A stretch of DNA of 38,950 nt, from the NCBI RefSeq assembly GCF_000685095.1, contig NZ_BAYE01000037.1, forward strand, positions 1-38,950, read 5' to 3'. The translations under genes and the position numbers were made by a program. The DNA is from Paraburkholderia caledonica NBRC 102488. Its GTDB lineage: Bacteria > Pseudomonadota > Gammaproteobacteria > Burkholderiales > Burkholderiaceae. Positions 9,768-18,814 of this stretch are shown piece after piece (position 1 is the first letter of the stretch; the number at the start of each line of letters is the position of its first letter). Under the pieces are notes generated by a model. That model saw nothing but the letters and a program-made list of their open reading frames with translations. It ran no database searches and was not told the origin of the DNA.

Positions 9768-10876
9768 ATGATGGGTCGACTGGATAGCGGACAGGACAAG
9801 CTCTTCTACTCGTTCAACCTCGACAACCATGTCCCGCAATCGCACCTGTTGAGAGGTATCGATCGCTTCCTCGATCGGCGAGATCTGCGCCAGCACCTCG
9901 CGCCGTTCTACAGCCCAAGGGGCCGTCCATCGATTGACCCGGAGCTCATGATTCGCATGTCGATCGTGGGCTACTGCTTTGGCATCCGGTCCGAGCGACG
10001 CCTATGCGAAGAGGTGCATCTTAACCTCGCATACCGGTGGTTCTGCCGCTTGGGTCTGGAGGATGCCGTACCAGAGCATTCGACGTTCTCAAAGAACCGT
10101 CACGGGCGCTTCCGCGATAGCGATCTGCTACGTCACGTATCGAATCAGTGCTGAGTCGCTGCATGGCGGAGGGCCTCGTCAAGGGAGAGGGATTCGCCAT
10201 TGACGCAAGCATCATCAAGGCGGACGCGAGTCCTGCGCACGGAGTACCGGGAACAGAGCCTATCAACTGGGGTCGTGTCGAGGGGCGCAGCCGCGCTGTG
10301 CGGGAATATCTTGATGCACTGGAACAAGCCAATCCGGTGGCAGCAGATACGTCCGAGCCAGCCGACTCTCCACCCCCTAAGAAGATATCACTGACCGATC
10401 CTTCTGCACGATGGACGGCAGCTCCGGGTGGTCCCGCGTTCCTTGCCTACTCGACAAATTACCTGATTGATCTGCAGGCAGGCATCATTGTCGATGTTGA
10501 AGCGACGCCGGCGAACCGGTCACAAGAGGTCGACTCAACCAGGACAATGATCGATCGCGTCGAACATCAACGGAACCTGAAGCCTCGCAGACTGGTAGGT
10601 GACACCGCATACGGCACAGCGGCGCTGCTCGGCTGGATGGTTGGTGAGAAACAGATTGAACCACACGTCTCGGTCTGGGATAAAACAACGCGGAAGGACA
10701 ATACGTTCTCCCGCAGCGAATTTATCTGGAACGAGCAGGCCAACGAGTATCGATGCCCTGCGGGGAACGCGCTACGCAGCGACTGGCGTCCATTCAGAAA
10801 TCCCCGCACACACGTCACGAAAGCCGACACCATCGTCTACCGATCGAGCCAGATGGGGGATCAGTACGAGCCCTGA
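9768..10876 (+). mobile_element. IS1182 family transposase, frameshifted and truncated
   Basis: The frame from MMGRLDSGQDKLFYSFNL matches the N-terminal DUF772 region of IS1182/IS5-like transposases (SFNLDNHVPQSHLLRGIDRF, SIVGYCFGIRSERRLCEEV, DAVPEHSTFSKNR). At about 10139-10141 one base is missing: LLRHV continues in another frame as ESVLSRCMAEGLVKGEGF, then AIDASIIKADAS with the catalytic aspartate region, and RRLVGDTAYGTAALLGWM. The similarity ends soon after IVYRSSQ near 10855, before the conserved C-terminal zinc-binding and final DDE glutamate region, and the frame closes at 10876. Both defects make it inactive. No inverted repeats were found by eye. It abuts a broken PAP2 gene. Confidence 0.8.
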
Positions 10877-11046
10877 ACGCGTGTAGAGGCCTAACATGGA
10901 CATTCGCGCGACTGCTCCGCTTGCTGAGCGGCCGTTTCGATCACAACGCCGCGGGTCGCGTCGATGAACCTTGGCTTCAATAGAATCACTCGCCCGGGCG
11001 GCGGCGCCGCCGAACACGCTCCCAACGCCGCACGGCAATGCGTGGT

Positions 11047-11530
11047 TCATAGATGTTTGAGCACACCGCTCGCCAGCTTGCGCAGTTCGTCGAACTGCGT
11101 AACGAGTTCGAGGCACAGAATAAAGGCCAGCATCGCTGACGGCCCCGGGTAGCGTTCGATCCATCGCAGCGCCGGAGTTGCGTAGCGCACGCGGATCGCA
11201 TCTCGCGTCATGACATAGGCGATTCCGATTCCCAAGGCGGCGCCCACCAGCAAATCGGTTGGGTAGTGAAAGCCCAGGTAGGCGCGCGGAACGCAAATGA
11301 ACAGCACGGTATAGGTAATCGCCAGCACACCGATGCCCCGCCACACGAGAAGGACACCGGTGGCGACTCCCATCCATAGCATCGCGTGATCGCTTGGGAA
11401 GGAACTCCACTTGACAGGAGGGCGTCCTTGATAGCGCTACCTGCAAAGTGCAGATGCAGTTCAGCGCTATAGATAGGGCGCACTCTGAACGGCAACCAGC
11501 GTAGTACGCAATAAACTTGTCAATTTTGCG
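11047..11530 (-). pseudogene. PAP2-superfamily phosphatase, N-terminally truncated and frameshifted
   Basis: PAP2 enzymes remove phosphate from lipid phosphates such as undecaprenyl diphosphate. In one frame the relic reads VLRWLPFRVRPIYSAELHL up to LLSS near 11407, and it continues in a second frame as WSSFPSDHAMLWMG, then RAYLGFHYPTDLLVGAALG, ending LASGVLKHL at 11047. The PSDH and GxHYPTD catalytic motifs are present, but one base is missing between them and the first part. The frame upstream of about 11530 meets a stop, and the normal N-terminal membrane helices are absent. A second, complete PAP2 gene of a different subtype lies at 24235-24837. Confidence 0.75.
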
Positions 11531-11568
11531 ACATCAAAATAATCAATTCACGGGGCGGCTCCGCGTTT

Positions 11569-11639
11569 AATGCCGCGAAGACTTGCCGGACAACGATTTC
11601 GGGGTCGCGAATTAAACATGTCAACTGTTTCGCGGCATT
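11569..11639. repeat. Perfect 11-bp inverted repeat in a gene-free stretch
   Basis: AATGCCGCGAA at 11569-11579 is matched by its reverse complement TTCGCGGCATT at 11629-11639, with 49 bases between. The stretch lies between the PAP2 relic and the RND operon. It may be a protein-binding site, an element end or chance. Confidence 0.45.
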
Positions 11640-11963
11640 GCGAGCAAAATCAACATCGCGTGAGACGCCGCCGCTGATCCCGTTGCCCACCAGTTGATTT
11701 GTTCTATCACAGGCACAAGCCGGCCCATGAACGGACAGCCGCTGGGTGCCTCGACGCGACGATCAGGCGTCAGTTGCGCCTCGCAATCAGCCATTCATTG
11801 CTTCATGAGCAGGAAGTCCAACGATTCAAAGTCAAGAACGAGCCATCAGCATGGGACCTACCACGGTGGATGGACCGTCGCGCGGCATCAGCGGCGCTCT
11901 GGCGGTATGCGAGCGCGCCAGCGGAGCGCATGTCGACTGGCCTGACTCCAACCTGCCGACGGC
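11640..11963 (+). other. Gene-free stretch downstream of the RND operon
   Basis: No convincing gene is visible. A frame from 11699 to 11971 (ending in CRRLK) is open but overlaps the end of the RND pump gene and resembles nothing I know. I see no clear terminator for the RND operon here. Confidence 0.4.
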
Positions 11964-14900
11964 TCAAATAGCCTGCTTCTTCATGAGCAACTTTAGTAGC
12001 ACGGGCAGCAACAGTAACACGAGCGGCAACTGGACAATCAGGCCGGAAATAATCGCGATGGCAAGCGGCTGCTGCATGGCCGATCCCTGACCTAGCGCGA
12101 AAGCGAGCGGCAGCAATGCGAGGATTGCGGCGATCGTGGTCATTGCAATGGGCCGCAGGCGATTGCGCCCCGCCGCAGTCAGCGCATCCTCGAACGGCAT
12201 CTCTTCGTCGCGGGTGAGCCCTTGCAGTTCCGACACGTAGAAGATCGCCACTTCCGTCACGATGCCGATAATCATCGTCATACCCATCATCGCGGAAATA
12301 TTCAGTTCGATGCCAGTGACCCATAAGCCGATGAACACCGCGCCCGCCGCGAGCAAGGGCATAGCCATAACTGCCAGCGCTACCCGGAAACGCTCGTAAA
12401 GAAATAGCAGCAGACCGAACACCAGCGCCACCGCCGCGCCGAACACGGTCAGCAATCCTTTGAAGGCAATCTGCTGTTGCTGATACAGGCCGCCCAGTTC
12501 GTAATACACACTGGCCGGCAACAGGCTTTTATCGCCGAGCACCTTCTGCACGTCGGTGATCGTTGAGCCCAGATCACGGCCGTCGATGCGCGCAGTCACC
12601 GCGACCATTCGCTTAAGATTGTCCCGGCTTATTTCGGGCTGTCCTGTCACGGTGATCTGATCGGCAACGCGATTCAGCGCAAAAAGATGTCCGTCCGGCG
12701 CGCGGATCTGTAGCTGGCCCAACTGTGTGTCGGTCAATGCTGCGGCTCCGGTCACGCGCACACGCACGCCGACCGTTTTCGGTCCGTTCTGAAACTGTGT
12801 GGCCACGTTGCCTTCGACCATATCGGAGACGGTCTGTGCTATCGACTGCGGGTCCATGCCTTCAGCAGCGGCGGCTTCGGGCCGGATATGCAATTCCAGC
12901 GCGTCGCCCGCCGGATTGATGCCGTCATTCACGTCGACCACGCCCTGAATCTTCGCAATGCGGGCGGCCACCCTGCGTGCGGTCGTATCAAGCGTCTTCT
13001 GGTCATCGGAATAGATCTTGATCTGGATGGGTTGCGGGACCGCGGTCAGGTCGCCAATCAGGTCTTCCATGAGTTGCGCGAGTTCGATATTGACGCCCGG
13101 CACCTGGGCTTCGACTTTCGAGCGGATTTCTTCCATCACGGTCTCGATCGGCTCGCGCTTGCCCGACTTCAGTCGCACAAAGAAGTCTCCCTTGTTGGGC
13201 TCGTTCAGATCGCCGCCGAGACCTGCGCCCGTGCGCCGCGAATAGGTCGCGACGTTCGGGTTCGCCTGGATGACGCCTTCGATCTGTTTCATTAGCCGGT
13301 CCGTTTCGCTGACTGAAGTGCCGGGCTCTGTGTGGTAGTCGAGCACGAAGCCGCCTTCGTCCATGCTCGGCATGAAGCCGCTGCCAACGCGCGTGAAGGC
13401 GAAGGCCGCCACTACGATGAGCGGCAAAAGACCCAGCAACACGAGAACCGGCCGGGCGGTGACGCGCTCGACGAGAACAGCGTAGCGCCGGTTCATCCAC
13501 GCGGCGAAGCGTGTTTCGTGATGCTCTTCGGCGTCTTTCGGCTTGAGCCAGCGATCGCATAGAATCGGCACGGCGAGCCACGTGACGAGAAAGGAAATGA
13601 AGAGCGCGCTTGCCATTGTTATCGACAGTGCCTTGAAGAAGGCGCCGGTGACACCGGAGAGGAATGCAAGCGGCACGAAAATGATCAGCGTCGCCGCCGA
13701 CGACCCGGCAAGCGGCCGCGTAAATTCGAGCGCCGCGGCCATCACGCGACCGTGAAAGGCGCGGGCGCCGCCCTCGCGCATACGCCGCGCGATATGCTCG
13801 ATCATCACGATCGCGTCGTCGATCACGAGGCCGACCGCGGCGGCCATGCCACCGAGCGTCATGATGTTGAATCCCATGCCAAACACGTCGAGCAGCAGGA
13901 TGGTCGCTGCCATCACGACCGGCACGAGCGCGACAGCGATGGCGGTGATCTTCCAGTTACGCAGGAAGAAAAAAAGCGTCAACGCCGCCAGCACCACGCC
14001 GATCATGATCGCGTCGCGCACGCTGGTCGCCGAGGCGATTACCAGTTCGCTCTGATCGTACCAGTTCGCCAGACGCACGCCTCGGGGCATCTGACGCTGG
14101 AAGTCGGCGAGCTTCGCGCGAATCGCTTTGGCCATGGACACGCTGTTCGCGCCGGGCTGCTGATAGACGTTGATGAGAACCGCGTCCTGGCCGTCGGCGG
14201 TCACGCGCATCCATTGTGGTACCGCGCCCTGACGGACCGTCGCGATATCGCCGAGGCGTATCTGCGTAGCACCGTTTGACGATACGACGACATTGCGCAG
14301 TTCCTCGAGCTGCGTGATCGTGGTGTCGGCAATCACGAGATACAGCTTGTAGTGATCCTCAAGCCGGCCGTTCGCCATCAGCACATTGCTCGCGCCGATG
14401 GCCTTCGACACATCGGCGAGCGAGAGTTTGTACGCGGCGAGCCGGACGGGATCGATCGCGACTTCCAGTTCGTCCTGGGCGCCGCCTGTCACGTCCACGC
14501 GCGCGACGCCCACTACAGATGAAAGCAGCGGCCGCATCTGGAACTGCGCGAGATCGCGCAACGCTGAGAGCGACTGATCTTTCGACGTCAGGCTGTAGGC
14601 CAGCACCGGAAACACCGTGGGGTCCATGCGGCGCACCTGCATCGAGGTGCCCTGCGGTAGCTTGGCGAGAATTTCGCTGATGGCCGATTGGGCTTGCAAC
14701 GTCGCTTGCGCCATGTCGGTGCCCCAGTTGAAGTTGAGCGAAATTTCCGCCGAGCCCCGACTGGTTTTTGATTCGACGTCGAGCACATTCGGCACGCGGC
14801 GCAGTGCTTCCTCAACGGGCATGGTGACCAGCGCGGCCATCTGCTCCGCGGGGCGGTCACCTGCATCGAGAGAAACCACCGCGCGCGGGAACGCGACGTT

Positions 14901-15014
14901 GGGGAACAGCGAGATCGGCAGCCGGAACGCGCTCAGTATGCCGGCGATTGCCAGCAAGGCGATCACGAACAGCAGCGAACGCCGGTGCATCTGCATCCAT
15001 TGGCCAAAATTCAT
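11964..15014 (-). CDS. RND efflux pump, inner-membrane permease (HAE1-like)
   Basis: This is the proton-driven pump of a tripartite efflux system, 1016 residues, the usual RND length. It starts MNFGQWMQMHRRSLLFVIAL with TM1, followed by the first large periplasmic loop (PVEEALRRVPNVLDVES). The TM4 signature GLVIDDAIVMIEH places paired aspartates at 399-400, the proton-relay residues of the hydrophobe/amphiphile (HAE1) type rather than the DFG pattern of metal pumps. A second repeat with its own loop and six helices follows. The ATG overlaps the adaptor stop in an ATGA, so translation is probably coupled. The order outer membrane factor, adaptor, pump on one strand shows a complete operon. Substrates cannot be read from sequence. 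The gene is intact despite the many broken genes around it. Confidence 0.9.
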   Translation of the reverse strand: MNFGQWMQMHRRSLLFVIALLAIAGILSAFRLPISLFPNVAFPRAVVSLDAGDRPAEQMAALVTMPVEEALRRVPNVLDVESKTSRGSAEISLNFNWGTDMAQATLQAQSAISEILAKLPQGTSMQVRRMDPTVFPVLAYSLTSKDQSLSALRDLAQFQMRPLLSSVVGVARVDVTGGAQDELEVAIDPVRLAAYKLSLADVSKAIGASNVLMANGRLEDHYKLYLVIADTTITQLEELRNVVVSSNGATQIRLGDIATVRQGAVPQWMRVTADGQDAVLINVYQQPGANSVSMAKAIRAKLADFQRQMPRGVRLANWYDQSELVIASATSVRDAIMIGVVLAALTLFFFLRNWKITAIAVALVPVVMAATILLLDVFGMGFNIMTLGGMAAAVGLVIDDAIVMIEHIARRMREGGARAFHGRVMAAALEFTRPLAGSSAATLIIFVPLAFLSGVTGAFFKALSITMASALFISFLVTWLAVPILCDRWLKPKDAEEHHETRFAAWMNRRYAVLVERVTARPVLVLLGLLPLIVVAAFAFTRVGSGFMPSMDEGGFVLDYHTEPGTSVSETDRLMKQIEGVIQANPNVATYSRRTGAGLGGDLNEPNKGDFFVRLKSGKREPIETVMEEIRSKVEAQVPGVNIELAQLMEDLIGDLTAVPQPIQIKIYSDDQKTLDTTARRVAARIAKIQGVVDVNDGINPAGDALELHIRPEAAAAEGMDPQSIAQTVSDMVEGNVATQFQNGPKTVGVRVRVTGAAALTDTQLGQLQIRAPDGHLFALNRVADQITVTGQPEISRDNLKRMVAVTARIDGRDLGSTITDVQKVLGDKSLLPASVYYELGGLYQQQQIAFKGLLTVFGAAVALVFGLLLFLYERFRVALAVMAMPLLAAGAVFIGLWVTGIELNISAMMGMTMIIGIVTEVAIFYVSELQGLTRDEEMPFEDALTAAGRNRLRPIAMTTIAAILALLPLAFALGQGSAMQQPLAIAIISGLIVQLPLVLLLLPVLLKLLMKKQAI

Positions 15015-16135
15015 CGCGGCGCGCCTCCACTGCCTCGCACCGCCATGCCGTCCTCCAGCTCATAGTTGCCGCTGACCACGAGAGCCTGCGTCTGGTTGAG
15101 CGCGCCGTCTACACCGTAACGGTCGCCGTTCTCGACCTCGATCGCCACGGCGACGCGCCGGGCCTTGTTTTGCGCGTCGACCTGGAAGACGTACGCGCCC
15201 TTGTCGCCCTTGAGCACCGCCGCGCGCGGCACGATCCAGCGAACGCCGTTTCTCGTGGCGATGTCGGCGTTCACGCGCGTGCCCGGAATGAAAGCGCTCT
15301 GTCCGAGCGGCACGTTCGCACCCACATCGACAAGCTGGCTCTGCGGATCGATTGAGGCGCCGACCAGCACGACGCGGCCATCTATCGCTTTTTTGGCGAG
15401 CGTGGCCGACAGCCCGTGCAGCGTCACCGTGTCGCCGGGGTGGACCTGCGCCGCATCGGACGGTTCCACGCCGAGTGTCACGTTGGAGCGCATATCGTTG
15501 CCGGCGCCGCCGGTCAGTTGGAGTATCGCCGCGCCCGCCTGGACCTGGTCTCCCTGCGCCACCGATAGCTGAAGGACCACGCCGTCGAACGGCGCGGTCA
15601 CGATCTTGTTGCCGCTTGCGACGCCGCTCTGGTTTTGCGCGGCGAGTGTCTGCCGCGCGTCATCCGCTGACTTGCGGGCGGCCGCTAGCTGCGACTGCGT
15701 CGCGAGTCCCTTGTCGAACAGCGATTGCGTGCGCGCGAGTTCGCCTTGTGCGAGCGTGACGGCGCTCTTCGCCTGGGTCGCGGCGAGGACGGCGGCCGGA
15801 TCGGCCTGCACGGCGACGAGCGGCGTGCCGCGCGTCACGGTCTGTCCCGGCTGCACACGGATCTGCACGACACGCGCAATGTACGGCAGATTGATCGTGG
15901 TGACGTTGGAGGCGGAAGCCGCGACGATGCCGTAGGCGCGCACGGGTTGTGCGATGGCCCCACGCTGAGGGCGCACCGTCTGCACTGATACCGCGGGCTT
16001 GTCGGGTGAAGAGTCCGCTGCTGCAGAATCGGCCGCGCCGGATGAGTGACAGGCGGAAGACGTGAAGACAGCGCCGGCGGCTATCGTCAGCAGCGCAATA
16101 TGCACTCGCCGCGTCGCAAATAGTCTATTTCGCAT
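15011..16135 (-). CDS. RND efflux adaptor (HlyD/AcrA-type membrane fusion protein)
   Basis: The adaptor bridges pump and outer membrane channel in the periplasm. I chose the ATG ending at 16135 (MRNRLFATRRVHIALL), 374 residues, because a signal sequence follows and a cysteine stands at residue 29 (FTSSACHSS), suggesting a lipoprotein although the lipobox is not canonical. The frame runs further up to 16330 only as a shadow of the outer membrane factor gene. The biotinyl-lipoyl half-motifs are visible (VVQIRVQPGQTVTRGTPL and PFDGVVLQLSVAQGDQVQ), flanking a coiled-coil hairpin (ALAQGEL-like region through QSQLAAARKSADDARQTLAA), then beta-barrel segments. The start overlaps the end of the outer membrane factor gene by about 11 bases, and the stop overlaps the pump start, so the three genes are one transcription unit. 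Confidence 0.9.
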   Translation of the reverse strand: MRNRLFATRRVHIALLTIAAGAVFTSSACHSSGAADSAAADSSPDKPAVSVQTVRPQRGAIAQPVRAYGIVAASASNVTTINLPYIARVVQIRVQPGQTVTRGTPLVAVQADPAAVLAATQAKSAVTLAQGELARTQSLFDKGLATQSQLAAARKSADDARQTLAAQNQSGVASGNKIVTAPFDGVVLQLSVAQGDQVQAGAAILQLTGGAGNDMRSNVTLGVEPSDAAQVHPGDTVTLHGLSATLAKKAIDGRVVLVGASIDPQSQLVDVGANVPLGQSAFIPGTRVNADIATRNGVRWIVPRAAVLKGDKGAYVFQVDAQNKARRVAVAIEVENGDRYGVDGALNQTQALVVSGNYELEDGMAVRGSGGAPR

Positions 16136-17504
16136 GAGTTTCGATGAAGTTGTGAGCAGAGAAGAACGCGTCGGGAATCGCGCTGCCCAGCAGCGCTTGC
16201 AGCGCGACGCGCTGCTCTGCAAGCGACTCGCGCAATGTCGCGACGTCGATGCGTTTGGTGAGCGCTGCACTTTGTGCGTCGGTATAAGAGCCGAGCGTGA
16301 GGTCGTGTTCCGCGTAAGCCGCGGCCGCATGCCTGGCCGCGAGATCGACGTCGGGCAACGCAGACTCGGTCTGCTGCAACTGGCGCGAGAGGATCGCGTT
16401 GTCGGCGCGCATGTGCGCTACCTCGGCGTGCGCCTCGTTCAGGCGCATTTGATATTCGTCCCGCAGACGCTGGCGGGTGGCTTTTTCTATCGCCACGTTG
16501 CCCTGGTTCCGGTTGAAGATCGGCAAACTGAGGTTGATCTGGAACCCGCTGGTATAGATGTTCGACGTGTCGCGCGCTCGCACGAAGCCCACGGACAGGC
16601 TCGGGAACTGGCTCAGAATCGCCGCGCGATATTTCTGTTCCTGCGCTTCATAGCCGGCTTGCAACGCGATCAGATCGGGGCGGCGCTGTGCAAGTGTCGC
16701 AAGCGCGGCGTCGAGCGTTGCATCCTGGAGCGGAGCGGTTTCGCCGGTGTCGGCGAGTCGCAGTTGTACGTCGGGCGCGAGTCCTAGCAGCGTGTTCAGA
16801 TCGCGGTGCGTTTGTTCTGCGGCGCGTTCAGCGTCGGTGTACTGCTTGCGGGCGTCGCTATAGGCGGTCAGCGCGGCGGTGAGTGTGTCGTCGGTGAGGT
16901 TGCCATCGCGGCGCGCTTCGGCCATACGCGCGTAGCGTTTAAGCGAGAGATCGCGTTGTTGCCGCAAGAGCGGCAGTCTGTCCTGCTGAAAGCGCGTCTT
17001 GATGAACAGCTGCCGGGCTTGAGCGACGATCTGCCATTCCTGCCACAGCAGGCCGAGATCGGTTTTGGCGACCGTTGCATCGGCGGATTGCCTGTTCGCG
17101 CTGCGAAGCACGATCGCCATCACGTCGATGCTCAGGCCATAACTGAAGGCGCGTGTCGTGCCCACGGCCCCTGGATAGTCGCTGGACACGCTCAGTTGGG
17201 GATCGGGCAGTAAACCCGCCGAATACGCTTGGGCGCGGGCGATGCCGAGATCGTCGCGCGAGAGCTTGAGGTCAGGATTGTTAGCCACCGCGAGCATAGC
17301 GACTTCGTCGATGTCGAGTCCGTCGGACGGATCGAAGCGATGCGCGGCCAGCTCGGGTAGCGGCATGGTCGAAGGATCGATCTGGAGACGCTCGAGCGTC
17401 CTTTCAGGTGTGGCCGTTGCCTGAGGTAGGAGCGGCTCCCGGTGGTACCAGGTGCAGCCGCTGATCAGCACTATGCTGATCGGTATCAGGGCGTGGTGTT
17501 TCAC
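16125..17504 (-). CDS. RND efflux outer membrane factor (TolC/OprM type lipoprotein)
   Basis: This is the channel of the tripartite efflux system. I start it at the GTG ending at 17504, giving VKHHALIPISIVLISGC with a clear lipobox and Cys17, for 459 residues, normal for the family. An in-frame ATG at 17648 would add about 48 residues that would hide the signal peptide. Two outer-membrane-efflux repeats are seen: the first includes NNPDLKLSRDDLGIARAQAY and GLLPDPQLSVS, the second QRRPDLIALQAGYEAQEQKY and NLSLPIFNRNQGNVAIEKA, with long coiled-coil helices after each. It is the first gene of the operon, 190 bases downstream of a tandem CTTAAG-type box. Confidence 0.88.
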   Translation of the reverse strand: MKHHALIPISIVLISGCTWYHREPLLPQATATPERTLERLQIDPSTMPLPELAAHRFDPSDGLDIDEVAMLAVANNPDLKLSRDDLGIARAQAYSAGLLPDPQLSVSSDYPGAVGTTRAFSYGLSIDVMAIVLRSANRQSADATVAKTDLGLLWQEWQIVAQARQLFIKTRFQQDRLPLLRQQRDLSLKRYARMAEARRDGNLTDDTLTAALTAYSDARKQYTDAERAAEQTHRDLNTLLGLAPDVQLRLADTGETAPLQDATLDAALATLAQRRPDLIALQAGYEAQEQKYRAAILSQFPSLSVGFVRARDTSNIYTSGFQINLSLPIFNRNQGNVAIEKATRQRLRDEYQMRLNEAHAEVAHMRADNAILSRQLQQTESALPDVDLAARHAAAAYAEHDLTLGSYTDAQSAALTKRIDVATLRESLAEQRVALQALLGSAIPDAFFSAHNFIETHAK

Positions 17505-17693
17505 GGGCGAGCGGGCGGTCAGACGGTCTGTCGGCCTGGCGCGACACCTCGTGATTAAACAGCCAACTGCTGTCTGCACCGCTGAAGCTGCAGCCGCTGC
17601 GATCCTGCATACGGTCAAAATCGGCTCCCAAAAGAAGATGTACGGCACCGCGATGGGATGTCAAAAACGGCACGTCATTGTGCCAAATGCGTC

Positions 17694-17710
17694 CTTAAGA
17701 AAACCTTAAC
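17694..17710 (-). promoter_or_regulatory. Tandem CTTAAG-type box (PmrA/QseB-like site) before the efflux operon
   Basis: The plus strand reads CTTAAG at 17694-17699 and CTTAAC at 17705-17710 with exactly five bases between. On the minus strand this is GTTAAG-N5-CTTAAG, the layout of the PmrA box (YTTAAK-N5-YTTAAK) recognised by OmpR-family regulators. A weak -10-like CACAAT lies 11 bases downstream toward the efflux operon (17682-17677). An OmpR/QseC-type pair is encoded at 18815-20805, so it is the likely binder, but this is inference. Confidence 0.5.
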
Positions 17711-18037
17711 GCCCCTCTGCGCCTGTCAGGACGGCTTTTCGGCTCGGGGTACCATGGCGTTGCTCCTGACGTGCGCCTTCATCCGCTGCTCCATGTACCT
17801 GTGAATTTGAGCGGCAAACTAACGGCTGCTTGTGCCTTGGTTCGTCAGGCGCGTCGTTCCAGGCAGCCTTGATCGAATCGCTGGAAGAACCCGGAAGCTA
17901 CATAAGCATCCGCTAAGGTTCGATGCGTAGTCTGGGCCTGTGCGTCGCGATATGTCCTGTCGTTGCAGTCTAAGGTCGGACTCGGAAGAACCCGGCGCGC
18001 GCAATTCACGAATCCAGCTACCCGGAAGGAGTTCATC
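17711..18037 (+). other. Leader region upstream of the DUF4148 gene
   Basis: No gene is supported here. The stretch separates the efflux operon from the DUF4148 gene and must hold the promoter of the latter, but no clear -35/-10 pair is seen. A GGAAGGAG Shine-Dalgarno site ends at 18031, just before the DUF4148 start. Confidence 0.4.
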
Positions 18038-18349
18038 ATGAAAAGTCGTCTGTTCTCGATTAGCCTGATTGCTATCGCCACGGCCCTGCCAGCTGCGAGT
18101 TTTGCGCAGCCCGCAAAGGGTCCACTCACCCGTGCCGACGTGCGAGCGCAAAGCGCAGAGGCGGCGCAAGACCATCGCATGCAGTCGAAAGTGCACTACC
18201 CGGATGTACAGCAAGCCGCGAACCAGAATCAATCCGCGGACACAGGTGGCTACGGTCAGCAAACTGGTGGGTCGTCGGAATCGCGGATGCGGCCTTCACG
18301 GAATGCCGTCAGATCCAGCGCGGTTGACGGAGTCTTCATTCATCACTGA
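18038..18349 (+). CDS. Secreted DUF4148 domain protein
   Basis: This 103-residue exported protein starts at the ATG at 18038, seven bases after GGAAGGAG. An N-terminal signal peptide (MKSRLFSISLIAIATALPA, then ASFAQ) predicts cleavage after ASFA. The mature part begins PAKGPLTRADVRAQSAEAAQ, the LTRAxVRAE-type opening of DUF4148, and has YPDVQQAANQNQ, also typical. The family is very common in Burkholderiaceae, often in several copies and near envelope regulators; its function is unknown. The C-terminus (SRMRPSRNAVRSSAVDGVF) is basic. It lies between the efflux operon and a two-component pair, on the same strand as the latter but 465 bases away. Confidence 0.8.
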   Translation: MKSRLFSISLIAIATALPAASFAQPAKGPLTRADVRAQSAEAAQDHRMQSKVHYPDVQQAANQNQSADTGGYGQQTGGSSESRMRPSRNAVRSSAVDGVFIHH

Positions 18350-18814
18350 TAGGCGAGCTGCTCGGTTCAAGCCAGCTCAGCCGGTGCACATATCGATGAG
18401 CGGCGCGTTGGCCGCCAGTGCTTGCGGAAGCTCTGATCGTTATGTGCCTCGAACGAGTCGAATGCCGGCGCGATTGGTCACCCGCAAACTGCATACGCTC
18501 GTTCACGCGGTGTACCTCCTGCGGGGGACCAACTGTACGATAAGAGAAACCGCCACGTGTTGGGGACGTCCAGAACTGTCGTCCGCAGAGGGCTGCCTGA
18601 GTACAGAAAGCAAGGGACTCTTGTGCCCCTCGTAACGACGCGCTCAGTCGCGTTTGCCGCGCGCACCGGTGAGCTTTGAAAAACCAAGGCGTGGGGCACA
18701 CTGTGGTGGTCTTGCTCCTGCCCGTGGATCGACGGTGGCTCTCGCCGAGGGAAGCGTAAGCGAAACAAGCTGCCGCGATTGAGAATGGCGGGAAAAGCCA
18801 GGAGATACAGCACC
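18350..18814 (+). other. Gene-free stretch between DUF4148 and response regulator genes
   Basis: I find no gene with a ribosome site or family resemblance on either strand. It should hold the promoter of the two-component pair. An AGGAG at 18800-18804 serves the regulator start. No T-tailed hairpin was found for the DUF4148 transcript. Confidence 0.4.

Noticed and set aside
10998..11018. GGCGGCGCCGCC palindrome downstream of the PAP2 relic as a terminator
   Set aside because: There is no T tract on either side; it is a simple GC-rich palindrome.
12888..14279. Several open frames on the plus strand opposite the RND pump gene
   Set aside because: The RND frame is continuous and conserved over 1016 residues; the opposite frames are His/Asp/Arg-rich shadows.
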